Below, one piece after another: positions 45,225 through 57,960 of a stretch of 64,000 nt of DNA. How positions within the stretch are numbered: position 1 is the first letter of the stretch; each line of letters begins with the position of its first letter. The stretch is from Blastobasis lacticolella. Taxonomy: Eukaryota > Arthropoda > Insecta > Lepidoptera > Blastobasidae. The notes beneath the pieces were generated by a model. It did no database searches. It saw only the letters and a list, made by a program, of their open reading frames with translations, and had not been told where the DNA came from. The stretch is from the NCBI GenBank assembly GCA_905147135.1, contig LR990055.1, positions 4,279,001-4,343,000 of the forward strand. The letters run 5' to 3'. A program made the translations under genes and the position numbers.

Positions 45225-46300
45225 AATTTACCCAATATACTAAACCGATTTTAATGAAACAAAGCTAAGGGTCATCTCCATTAAACCGGATTTCAAATAA
45301 ATTAAAACCGCTTATCAACAACAGTTTTGTATTGTGTTTTGTTGAGTGGTATATTTCTCCTCTTAAACTTCTCTAAAGAACAATATTGTAGTGTGAAAGG
45401 AAGGTACCTACTTACTGAAGCCAGTCAGTGTTATTTTTTTGCAGTAAAGGCAAGTGGCCTTACGCCCTAGTGCTTACAATGACAACGCATCTGCAGTTCT
45501 TTATTTTCGTAATGAAACATTGTTATGGACTACAGTAATTGTTGCTAACCATAAGGTTGGATGAATGCTCGCTTGTCTGCTTTTAACATAAAATAGCGTT
45601 CAAGTGTGAGTCTGGCTTAGGTAGTGAGGGTGCTGTATAGGTAGTTTTGTAGTAACTTTGTTTTCAAGGTTCCATTATCATAGAATGGTGGAATAAGAAA
45701 TGGACTCTAGATTTGTTGTCCGATTTTTGGAAAAATCACTTAATCTAGGTATCAATTACTTAATGAAAAGTTACGGATAACATTTGAAAGGCCTAAGTCC
45801 TAGGTATCTTTACAATATACGACTTTTTGTTTTAAAAATGCGATACAAGCAGAAAAGAGTTATTTTTTTCAGAAATGGCCATCAAACCTGGAGTTAATTT
45901 TTAGTCCACCACTATATTTTATTTTATAACTGACTTCAAAAAGGGAGGAAGTGTGTTATCTCTTCTAGTATCATTCATTCATTCATCCATCCATAAGGTG
46001 GCAAATAGTCGTGCCCTCCCTGATATAGTTTTCTTACAATGTCTATAAGAGGGTAACCAAAAAAAGGAGTATCCGACGAATTGACAACCTCCTCCGTTTT
46101 TGAAGTCGATTGAAGATGAAATTCGACGTGTGTTTCGGTGTGTCTGTCTGGGGATCGTAGCTCCCTAACGGCAGAACCGTTTTCGATGCAGTTAAATTTG
46201 AAAGTCAGTTTAATCGGGATGGATAGCTCTAGGTTTCATTAAAATCAGTTCAGTAGTTAAGGTAACACTTTTGTGAGTATAATATAGGTATATGTAAACT
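45225..46300. repeat. dispersed retroelement-tail repeats
   Basis: 45225-45310 and 46080-46290 both carry the motif TTTCATTAAAATCAGTTCAG or its variant, with GGGATCGTAGCTCCCTAACG upstream in the second. 45440-45600 has degraded pieces of the 7260-7440 family. No host gene. Confidence 0.5.
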
Positions 46301-48280
46301 TTGTCGTAGATTTTCATCTTCGGGTAAAGCTAGGCTTTTTCGATCCAGTATGTTCGGAGATGTAGGGTTCGGTATTTAGGGTACCTGAGGTACCCTAAAA
46401 GCAGTAAAAGTTGCCACACTTGGGTATATCTGCTCGTAAAATTTAGCCATGGACCTAGACATAATAATACTATTATCCATGAACCAATCATAATCAGAAA
46501 AAATCTATAAAACAGGTACAAATAAAACCAAAGAAATCATGTGTACTTTCCTTCGTTTATTCTTTTACTAATATTCGTTTACTGGCCAGTGTTGTATGGG
46601 ACTGGATGGGTTTGCTTTCATACATTAATTTTTATCCTATAAAATTCAAAAGGCTTTGTTCGTGACAATTTATAGTGGGCCCAAATTGTTTTTGGTAACT
46701 AGGTCCTCCATAGGAGCGGGTTATTTTGACCCTATAGGGTTTCTGGAGCTTTCACCCAAAACGGAAAATGATTTAACTGTCCCTTTGTGTCCAAGTAAAT
46801 TGTGTTAGCGACGTAGTTTGTTTGCAAACTAAGTTGCTAATGTGTGCGGTATTTGCGACACAGCGGATCAATTAAATTTATTTCCATTTTGGGTCTAAAT
46901 AACCCTCCAGGCTCCAGTGCCAAAGTAACTCGCTCATATGGTATTTCTTTACATAATTATTTATAATTATTTCCCGGATCAATTGAAGCAACCATCCAGC
47001 CATATACCACTACAGAGACACAACATGGCCGACTAAACCAGCGTTCAACAATGCGGTGTTTCTAGACTAAGCAATATTTTACAGTATATTTAATCAATAT
47101 CACAATACGCGTTCAAGGCATTTGATAGGTTAAAATGGTAGATTACAATGACAATAATGGACTAAGGCAAGCCTGGTCTAGGGTTAGAATATAGTGCGAC
47201 GAACTCACTATTTTATAGAATCAGAATCCGCAGCAGAACCTATTATTCTGTAGCAGAAGTAAGGCACCGACATAGGTTTTAGAATAGCAAAATCTGAAAT
47301 ATTGTTCTGTTGAATCTATATTGTTTGTAATTGTGTTAAAGTGATTTTAAATGGCATTATTTTGTTACCCTTTAGACCAAGCTCACGATAGTTACCCAGT
47401 TTGATAGCTTATCACTATACAATGAAAAAGCAAACTCCTTACGGTTTACTTACTATAGAAATACAAACAATTTTTTTTTTCAAGTTATCCAAAATTATTT
47501 TATAAATATGAAAGCACCTCTTGTAATCTGAGTTGTGACTCTATACGAAATATTGTCACTTAAAACTTAACGCTAAACAGTTGTATTTACTTACATTATT
47601 TATTCACATGAAATGCATCATTTATTACTATACGACTAAATAAAATATACAGTTCTGCCTTAAAATTACTGACTCGTTTGTAATAAATATAATAATGTTA
47701 AAGCCAAAAATACATATTTTTACAATTTAATTTGCTTTTCCCTAATACTGGATACAGGAATGGTTGACATTAGAGGTTAATTTTATTTTCAGATATAATT
47801 TTGTGTAGGCTCTTATAAATGCCAACATTGTCTTTTATTTATTATTTTAGAATGATTAATAGAGGAACCTTAATTTGTGCTCAATATTCTGTCGAGATTC
47901 AAAAAGCCTTTTATTAAAATATACGTAGGTATAGCTACTTAATAGGTACCAATGAGCTTGCATCGAAACGATTTCACTTCCCTTATCTACTTACCCAATT
48001 CAATAAATAGGTAATAGTACTTATATCACTCTATTAATATCCAATCTTTATTGTCATTTTTGTACTACTTTCCTACAACGAACTAAAAAGGCTTCACAAG
48101 GATGGCATTGGTTGGTTTCATTGGCCTTCACGACCGCAAATATCTGAGCTATGCGACCACGCGCCCGCCAATCCGTGACCCTGCATCATGATCCTGACTG
48201 CGGATTGGCTGAAAGTCACGTGTCGCCTGAGCTGTACTCGACAGCTGACTTATCGAAAATTACCCTAACCAGTCTATCAT
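46301..48280. other. 3' flank of the bHLH gene, gene-free
   Basis: AT-rich without coding signals. 48047-48052 is an AATAAA on the minus strand, about 230 bp after the bHLH stop, and a plausible poly(A) signal. 48090-48260 is less AT-rich and carries CACGTG and CAGCTG E-boxes plus inverted CCAATCCG/CGGATTGG. It would lie in the 3' UTR. Confidence 0.45.
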
Positions 48281-49008
48281 TTAGGAATCATCCTTCTTTT
48301 TTCTGAGTTTCCCCTCTGTATGTATAGTTTGCGTCACGGAGTCCACTGCCGTGGATAAGTCGGCGTCTGGGTCCCTCGCCGCTGCCAACGCGGCGATGTA
48401 CGCGCAGGCTATCCGCAGCACCGACAGCTTGGACAGTTTCTGGTTGTGACTGTAGGAGGGGACTGACTGCCTCAGGGTGTCAAAGGCCGCGCTGATGGTG
48501 TGGACCCTCGTCCTCTCCCGCGCGTTCGCCTCTATCCTCCTCTCTCTTGTCATGTTCTTGTAATTTCGCTGCTCTCGGGGTTTGTTTGATTTATCTTGGT
48601 AGGGGTCGACGACTCCAGGGTGTTCTGGTACTCTAGGGGGTTCCAGTCTCGGTTCCGGGGTCGGCGGCGGCAGAGAGGGCGGGGGAGGTGGTTCGAGTGG
48701 TCTTCTTCTCTGCCTCAAGAGGCTGGTCTCGGTTTTCTTGACTAACGATAGAGGTTCCCTCTGGGGTTCTTCGGCGAACGACCAGGGGCGGAATGGGGAG
48801 ACGGAGGTCTCTGGGCTCTGGAGGTCGTCTCGGGAGGTGAGCCGGATGCGTTTCTTGGGGGGTTGGAGCCGGGTGGGGGTGCGCTCGCGCTTCCCTCGGT
48901 TCGGCTCGACCAATCGCACGCCGGAGTCGTCGGAGTGCGCGGGCCCCGAACAGGAGTCGTCGTCTTCGCCGCCCGACACGAAGCCTGCGTCGCGTTCCAT
49001 TATGCGAT
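48281..49008 (-). CDS. net: bHLH transcription factor, net/ATOH8 family
   Basis: Coding runs 49000-48281 (239 residues). The ATG is 8 bp inside an exon that starts at a TTGTTACAG acceptor (49010-49009), so at least one upstream exon exists. It is probably 5' UTR, but the upstream frame is open to the acceptor and coding continuation cannot be excluded. The N-terminal half is acidic, then Arg- and Pro-rich (a poly-Pro run at about 104-112). The bHLH lies at about 152-206: basic region [20 protein letters not shown], loop [21 protein letters not shown] conserved tail follows ([16 protein letters not shown]). The RTRVHTIS and QKLSKL signature plus the C-terminal TEGK block mark the net/ATOH8 group rather than atonal or twist. 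Drosophila net represses vein formation in wing intervein cells. Confidence 0.9.
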
Positions 49009-49020
49009 CTGTAACAATAG

Positions 49021-52000
49021 AACATACTCGTTAGATAATCTGTCGGCGCCTCTTAGATACTAGGAGTGTGGAATCTCGAATATTTTCAACCAAATGTATG
49101 AACAGTTGATTTACAAATATTCCTTTCTTTTCAATTCGTAATTGTCAGAATCTCGTTTCAGGGGATTAATTAGAATTTTACGTGTCTTTTTATGAGAGTT
49201 CTGTCTGTGTTGCTTGGATATAAAACATCTTTCCTTATACGATCTAATTAATGTGGTGGCGTTTCAGAAGAATTGCATAAAATGCATTAGGTATTTATCG
49301 TTGCATCTCATTTCTCTTCTCACGTTTGCGCTTAGCCCGACAAGGACGGGTGACATTTTGTCAATGTTCCGAGAAGGACAAGGCTCTGGCGCCGGCGCTT
49401 GCGCACGCTGCGTCACTGCGCGGGCGTACACGGGCCCAGCGTTCGCGGTTTGGTCCCGAGATGTACGATAAAGAATTACCAGTTCACCCAAATTAATTAC
49501 CCCAACCGTACCGCGTATCTGATGAACGTTTTAGAGAGGTAGATTTATAAATATTTGTCACTGCTTCCGTGATGTGGTCTCAAATGAGCGGTTTCGAAAT
49601 ATGGAAACGGAAGGAATTTCCGCAAGACAACAACAGCGCTAGATGATAAACATATAGAACTGTAAAGCAAAACATTTATTTATTTATATCTCTTTATTGT
49701 ACATACAAGGACAGTAGAACATAGTGCATAGGACAAAACATGTGCGTAAAGATTTGCTACGAGCTCTTAAAACAATTAATTTTCCATTGTGGCGCGCATT
49801 CTTTAACCGTCGATAGGAAACGCCGTGTGTATCTCTGATTCTAGCGGCATATCTGTGTGTATGTAAACAGGTTTGCTCGTATATGTCGTCGGCAGCGGGC
49901 GATCGGCGATTGTTACCCGATCGGTATTATTTCACTCCATACGATTGTGGTCCACATTCCACAAGGCACACGTAAGTTCAAGTTTTTATTTCAGACGGTA
50001 GCTTAGATAAGTTATGTGCGGATTTCCCGACATCTTTTTTATGAATCGGTCTCGTGGCGTCGCCGGTTTTCGGCCATTGTTATTGCGAAATATTGTTTTG
50101 AATTCTAAAACTCGAATCGTCTATTTTATTAGAAGCGATAAAAGTCGTCGCGTAGTCGAAACAGCTCTGGCTATATTTTTAATTTATAATATCTGTTAGA
50201 TCGTTAACACCGCGCTAATCAAGAGAAATTAATTTATTCACTTATTAAACGGGGTAACTGTATCAATATTTGCATAGACAACATTTAAACGTCACGGAAA
50301 CATAAAGATGTAAACTATATACCGACCCGGCCGGAAACGAGATTATTGCAATAAAACGATATGACATTTTAATAGCCACGTTAATAATCGCCTAAAATCT
50401 AACAGTTGAACACAGGAAAGGGTAATAAAAACGGACATAAAATTCGTTAAAATATTGTAAATTTTAATTTCTTAATTATTGAGAAAGCTACGCTGTCACC
50501 AGCTCTTTATGGCTGGCCAGTGCCGCTTTTCTCCGAAAACTTACGGTATCTTGAATTACTGATTTGAAATACACATTCTAATGGCGTCTCGTTAACTGGG
50601 TTCAAGGAATCGAATAAATATTTATAGTGATTACGATTCTATAAATGTACAGTTTAATAGTCGCCTATAAAACTTGAATCCCTAGGTCTTATATTCAGAT
50701 TCAGTTCAAAGGTCTTCGCAGACCGTAGGGTCAAGTTTCCGAATAAGGAAACGTCGATGATACGGCAATAAAGCGATGTTGCTACCGAGGTTGCTAGCAG
50801 ATTTAAGTGTCTTTTAACTATTTGTTGGAAATAAAACCACCTGAGACAACGTTCGCTCTCTCTCCGCAGCAATAAATAGAGTTGGAACAAAAGCTGAAAT
50901 CACTAACCAGCAACAAAAGGTCCATTGACAATGCTCACCTTAACACAGAAGGTATTCAGTACTCAGCTACGCACAGCTCAACATAATCGTATGCCCGTAA
51001 TAGTTGTGCTACCGGAATTAGTTTATAGCTCATAATCGAGCGGCGTGGCGCCACGGAGGCGTTCCAAATTAATACTAACAACTTGCCGACGAGTCAACCG
51101 AAAATAGACCTTAACGCCCCAATATTTACAACCAATAACTCAAGTGCAAACGGCAAAGTTAGTTGGTGCAACGACGGAGGCGAGCTCCTAACGTACAGGT
51201 GCTTTTTTTTCTACGACTCCAACGCCCCCATGTATGATTGGATGAAATATAAATGATACGCACTTCAAACTCGCGTTTAAGTATGGAAACATTTTCTTGT
51301 GAAGGATTTTGCTGTTCTGTTGTGTGTATTGGTTAATTCCAAATGGATTATTTGATAAAGTTATTTTATTTATAATAAAACGCATACCTAAGTGACAAAA
51401 TATGAGGTACCTACGGAGAAACGTAAGGTGGTGACTAAAAGCGTGTAATCCTTAAAATAGCCTTATTTTGGAGTATTTGTAGAGCCATGTCTATAATACC
51501 CTACCTATAATTGACTTTATAAACTAAGTTATGCACAGCATCAGATAGCGAGTTTCGGCTTCATTTACCGAGAATTCTTTAAATCTTCCAAGTTGTTACA
51601 ATAAAATATCACGTGGCCCCGAGGCTACGGTCCCTCATTAAGGCCGTTTCACATCGACGTGTTAAAACAAAGAGTTGCGCTCAAAAGGGCCCGCTGCGCC
51701 CTCAGCGTTGAATGGGTGTCGATCTCGCCACAAGATAAAACATCTCCGCCTCCAGATACCATTCTGGCGCCAAATTTAACAGAAAACCGTACCCACCCCC
51801 AGGAAAAAAGTCGAGCGTTCCTTTTTCGAAGCTGTCAACTTATTTCTTTTAAATTTGAACGAGTGAACGTTCAATTTCGACATTCGGTTTCGAATTTGAA
51901 ATGGGCGCGTCACGATAGAGATGGTGCAGATTGCGGGATAATTGCGGGAATCCAGCATCGGTTGGCGAAATGAGAAAATGATGAGCGGTCAGTTGGTTAC

Positions 52001-55000
52001 AAAAAAGATTCAGACTAATATGTCGCGTCCGTGGCTTATTCGCACGGTCGCCGGGCTTAATGTATGAGAAGTCGTGATGTAGTTACGACTTTCACCGAAG
52101 CGGCATTACCGCCGGCGCCTCAGGTCGCGCACTACTGCTCCGTTCGTTAACCACCCACTTAACTCTAAACAGATGTAGATAAAGGTGATATTCAATGTAG
52201 GTGAAAACTTGCATTAGGTTCAGCCGCGATTCGTCGCACTAATTTCTATCGCGCATTGTAACGCGAGTCCTTTTCTGTTCCGTTATGGCTTTTCGTCTCA
52301 AATATCTTGCTGCTTAAGTATTGTGTAATGATCGCTTGTACCTGAATTTAATTGTTCTTTTAAGTTTTTCCCGCGGTGCATGGTGCGGTCCTGGTCATCC
52401 AGTAGCAGCTCCAGTTAAAAGAGCGTTCGATAGTCTCTGCCTATCCCTATGGGATACGGGCGTAAGTGTCTATGTATGTATGTATTTCATGGCCAAGCTC
52501 AACTTCTTGAAACTCAACTTCTAAAAATATTTTACCCTTTAGGTAACGTATCTTATCTACGCGTCAATTATGTAATCAAATACACACCCGCGACCGCATG
52601 GAAGTATCGCGTTGCGTATCTCTAAACGCCTCGGACATTGATGCCTTTAACTGCCACTAATCAAACCAATTAGCCGAATGGAATATTGTTACCTCGTTGT
52701 GTTATAAAATAATGCAGCAACAAGACAGGTGTTCCGATCAAAAGGGTTTCCCGAGACTTTTTATAGCTGTAAACACATCGATCGCACGAAAATTCCAAGA
52801 AATCTGCCCCTTGTGTGAATATGTAATACTGGCGGCTGACTCCGATACTTACTAGTGGCGATCGCGGTGCGACCGTTTGGATTAACCGTTTTGCTGATAT
52901 CGAATTATCCTTTCATTATTGCTAAGAATTGTTCTAAAGGAAAACTTTCATTTTGGCTGGTGGAGTTATGACTTTCTATCGCAGGTACTTATTTACTGTA
53001 GGTAAATCTAAAAAACAAAATAAATAGTGATATACCTTTCGTTTTTGTTGTATTAAAAAAAATATAGCCACTACAAATAACAAAAAAATGGCGTGCTACC
53101 GCCAATGAGAGGCCTAAAACGTGTCTTCATCCGAATAATATACCTAATATTTAGGTAATGAAAATAAAAATAAGAATTTCGATGTCGACCGTCTACGGCA
53201 CATCTCTAGCCTGGCGCCGCGTTGTCGGCGCACCGTGGCGCGCCGCACGTGACGAATCGACCGATCCCGCCGGCCAGGATCGCGGGAAATGGTCCGGGAA
53301 CCCGCGATACGTATGGGTGCACTACACTGCTACAAGGAGTTTGAGATCGGTTTTCGGTTGCGAACTCTTTTGTCGGGTTAGTTTTGAAGTTGACGTCACG
53401 GGGACGTCCATGATCACCCGATCATGGAGTCTGTAGTCTGAACCATAGCCTCCTTTGTAAGATGAAAGAGGCTATGGTCTGAACCGAATGAACTGTCAAA
53501 TTCATAAAATTCAAATTTCGAACGGGAGTTAACATACCGATTAACATAGCCATATGGACAGCTAGAACAGAAAACAATTAGCCTTACAATTCTAAATAAA
53601 ACTCTTCTTTTCGGACCTATCGGAATCACATCAGAAATCCTCCTCACGTCGAGTCGAGACAGATAGTCATAACCCATTAACCTAATCATTACCTAACCGT
53701 AACAATGCTGTGACGAAGGCACACATAACCCTGCAACTCCTCCTGCCCTGTACATTGTCATCGGGGAGTCAAAACATGGCCATTGTTCTGTCGGAAGCAG
53801 ACAAAACAGTCTGTATCGTGCGGTAACACCTGGACGCCACGTGTTTGAGCAGTTCGGATCGCGTTGGCGGCGCTAGCTCTGTCAGATACCTATAATGGAA
53901 GATTCCTATAACGATGTTGTAGTTGGAAGTTCTGTAGATTTGTTTGAACCTTAACGAGGCTTTTTAGTTAAAAAATTGGAAGGATGAAATCGAGACGTTA
54001 AAGTTTAAAGCGTCGTGATATTTTGTTCTAATTCAAGACTTGTCTCATGTGATTCTGTTCAAAGTTGGCCACAGAGTTTGGCCCAGAAACATACACAGAA
54101 CCGATAATCCCTTAAGGATGACAGCGGACGTACGACGGACGCCGCCTTACCAACAGGAGCCCTCAAAACCACCCGTCGCACGACCACGGTTGTACAACCG
54201 AAAGAACACCTAACATCTAGTGAGATGTTGAGGAGTGAGATGAGCAGTGACCGAATGGAGTACATAATTGACAGCACAAACAACCTTTTCTGCAATTATA
54301 TGTTATACATGTTATTGGTGCGACTGAAATCTTCGCTAGCCTAACGAAAAAATTAGCCATCAAATCCTTAGGTATACTATTAACAAAATCTTAGCCTATT
54401 TGTCGTCACAACATCACTTATAGATGGTATCATTTGAAACAATATAGTAATTTTATTTCAAAGACTAAAAGGGTCGCAACCAGCAACCAGTGTCAGGAAT
54501 CTGTCTGCGTGGGTGGTGGAACAGTTAAACAAGATTACAGTGGACGCATATGGTAATTTCATTGACACTGAAATACCTAAAGAATTTCTAATTTATTTGG
54601 TTACAAACACAAGGAAAGAAATAGCTTCTACTCACATTAGAAGCATTATCCTCCAATTTGAGAGATAACATTATAAGTTTCGAGTAATTTTCCGTTCGAA
54701 GAGCTATTTTTTCTATTGCCAAAGATGGAATTTTAAGTTCATCTGCATTCCAAATATCTCAATAGCCAGACATTAATAATGATTATTGACAACCTACAAA
54801 GGTGATATAACAATAGCCACCGAGCGGTACAAATGGCAGCAGAATGTTTTAAATATTTGCTGACAATGACAAAGGGGATTTAGGAACTCCTACGCGCCAA
54901 AAATGTAATTTTAAATCGGTTTAAAATTACATATTTTTCCTAACAGCCATGCATTATTGATAGCACCACCTGGGCCTAGACTAGAAATATTGCATTTCTG

Positions 55001-57809
55001 TGACATTTTGTCACCGACCATTTATTTCGGCATCTCGACGTCCAGGTTTTGAATAAAACCTAGGCTTTATGCATAGACTTGTGGCGAAAAAACCTAGATT
55101 ATACAAGAGGAGGTCACTATGTGGTACAGTCATTCTAATAAATATGTTGATGTGCATCCATCAAAAAGCTCTGTAGAGCATTAGCAAATAAGATGGGTTT
55201 AACTTTGCATATCAATTGCACACGTGTCTGTGCAATTTCAAATTATTCACATGTTTTTAGTTACTACATACTAGGAAGGAGAAGGTGGTCACGATGAAAT
55301 TATGTAATATGCGAAATGTTTAGCCAATTAGTTTCCTTGTATAACTTGTTAAACTTAAACCCTAGACGGATTGCTGGCGTTACCAAGTCCCTAACCTCTT
55401 TCTCTTACACCCAATTTCGATGTGTCCGAGTGTACAGTTGCCTGTTTATGCAACTGGGGGCAAACGTATGTTAATATTGCAGAATGTAGCGACTGCTAAA
55501 GTGCGTTCATCAATTTTAAACTTGTTTTGACGGTAGGTATTCATTATTAGGCCTTATCCATTATGCAGGCGCAGTAGAGGCAAGTGGATGAAATCTGTTG
55601 GAGACTATGTTTTTGGGAATGGATGAAGGCGTCGCTTTATGCGGTGCATCAACTGGTTTGTAGTGTGACTGGCGACTCTGAATTGTCCTTCTTAGCAAGT
55701 CCCACTGCTGTTATTTCTTTCGTTGTCGTGATTTCTTTTGAAACATAAGGAAGCCGTTTACAGACATGGCGTTGTCCTTAGAGACAACCCTTGCGGAGCT
55801 GTAAAATGTTGATACTTCTATAAAATAAATAGAAAATCATGGTCTCTGCACTAATCTCGTGATGGTTGATAAGGTAAGATAGATATTGTAGGTGTGTGAG
55901 GTAGATATTGTAGATATTGTTTACTAAGCCGAACTAGTAGAGTGCATTACTCGCTGCTGAGATTTATAATACGTCCTATCCAACAACTGAGCCGTCTCGT
56001 TCAGAAACACTCGTATTAAAAAGGCGTGATAAGAAGCAGCCGATCAGGTGGTCAGCATCATAAATAATTACCGCCAAGTAGATATTTTATGGGCGAATTT
56101 CCCAAAGGCGGCGTGTGCGCCGAAATTGACGCCGTGGCGCCGGCGCCGCGCGCGGTGACCTCGCACTGGCGGCCGCCCGCCGATTCTTATAAATCACACA
56201 GACTCATTATGTAAAGTTATTCTTTCGAGTTTTACTTAAGACCTTCTTGAGGCTAATCCTGGCTTAACGCAAAGAGTTGAACACCATGTATATAATGTAT
56301 TAATGCGCTTAATTGGACGGATTAGACGATTCTTGGCCTTAGGTGTGAAAAGTGTGCCGGTTTATTGCGTTTACACTGCGAAGCTTCTGCGATAGTCAAA
56401 TCGAGGATTTATTTCCGTAACATGTAAAAAAATTACTTTGATATATTTATTTAATTACGTTAATCACTTAGGTAAGTAATTTTAAAAATACGTACCTAAG
56501 CTCAAGTGTCGGCGATAGGTATTATAAGTGTGACTCTACAATCTCTACTTATGAGGCGAAGCGTTAAATAACTTGCCTGAAATATTTTGTCAAATACATC
56601 GAAATAAGCACTTTTAAGTAGATTATTATAAAATCTTAATCTTAAAAATTCTTGTGTTAACCCATTCAATAAAACAGCACGCATTACCGTTAGTAGCAGT
56701 TTTATTTTGGCTTGATGCATCCGGCCCTAAATGTTTTAAATGTTTATTTCGCATACCGTCGCGCAATGTCTGCTGCGACCAGATGGCGTCTCCGCTGCGT
56801 CCTTGGTTTGGTGATTTGTAAAACCCTGATTCTTTTTTTAAATATGATCGTCTTTAGGGCTCTATAGTAAAAAAGGAACCTCTAACGCCATATCCTTCTG
56901 TCTGTCTGTCTGACAGCGGTTTAACTAGACCTATTAGTAAGTAAGTGGACTCCTTAATCAAACATTTCAAATAAATTGTAAGTAGGTAGGTATGTATAGA
57001 CTGAAGTTGTAACTAGAAGTATTTATAATAAGTTTATAGTATCAAAAGCCTTTTTTAACATTGTATATTATGAGAGGCGACTATGGAACTCTACACTTGG
57101 ACACGTTTTGGTCCGCTTTTCATTATGTTTTGTCATTTTTTAAGTTGGCATATCACATTAAATCTTTAAAAGTCTGCAATACATCATGCCAAAAAAAATA
57201 CTTATTATCTACCACGACACGTTTATTAAGCTATCTCAAGCATTTTATGTCTCGCAACCTGTCGTTGGGACGACATATTTTTCGCAAGATGTAACATTAC
57301 GACTCCTTGATTAGGTCGAGGTCTTCTCTGATCATTATAATTAAAAATGATTATCCATGTGAAACACTATACGTGACTGCAGTGGTTTTATGTTACGTTA
57401 TTTGACGCGGGCACGCCACTCGTCATGGTGAAAACATTTTTTATTTTATACATGTAATAGGACATGACAATCGCTCAGAAGGAAAACATTTGTTGATGTT
57501 TATGATCGGTGGCGTTGTTTGTTGCTCTGCGTCACCGCATTCTTGCGAGGCGTTCGCATTAACTCGCTGGCGGGCTTCGGATTCAAAATAAAATAAAATA
57601 AAATTCCTAAACGACATATCGCCGTTTAAGGCGGCGCTTGCGCGGCGCTAGAGACTCGTTATTTACTTGTTTCTAGGCGACAACATCCGGGAAACCGATA
57701 TGAGCGAGTCAGCATAGGAATTAGTAAAGGCGCCGTCGGAAAGTTTTGGAGCTACTGCGTAGTAGGTGCCTGAATTGTTTTCGGTTTTAATAGCTATTAG
57801 AGTGAGTTC
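49021..57809. other. long gene-free region 5' of net
   Basis: No coding sequence that I can support. 49675-49740 (TCTCTTTATTGTACATACAA) looks like a retroelement tail on the minus strand, and 52430-52490 (CCTATGGGATACGGGCGTAA with ATGTATGTATG) like another. Otherwise repeats are sparse. GC-rich unique islands occur at about 49380-49450, 52030-52140, 53200-53410 (with a TGACGTCA near 53391) and 56095-56190. They could be enhancers or upstream exons of net. Confidence 0.4.
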
Positions 57810-57960
57810 TGGATTCTGAATCTGGTCAGGTTCCCCTCAACAGGGTCATGGAGGTCAGATGGCAGTCGCTCCACTGTAATTATCTGTTCTGCTAAATCCT
57901 GGATCATGGTCAAGCCGGGCCCTCGTGCACGAGAGCACAACCGTGACACGCCAAGATTAT
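57810..57960 (+). mobile_element. SINE (family A), 3' part only
   Basis: CTGGTCAGGTTCCCCTCAAC, GTCATGGAGGTCAGATGGCA, CGCTCCACTGTAATTATCTG, GGATCATGGTCAAGCCGGGC. These are the tail blocks of the SINE at 44545-44875, with no tRNA head. Confidence 0.65.

Noticed and set aside
48738..49063. Open frames on both strands over the bHLH N-terminus
   Set aside because: GC-rich coding sequence of net keeps other frames open. Only the 239-residue frame carries the bHLH.
53158..53436. 92-residue plus-strand frame in a GC-rich island
   Set aside because: Not recognised, no splice or promoter support. More likely an open frame by composition.
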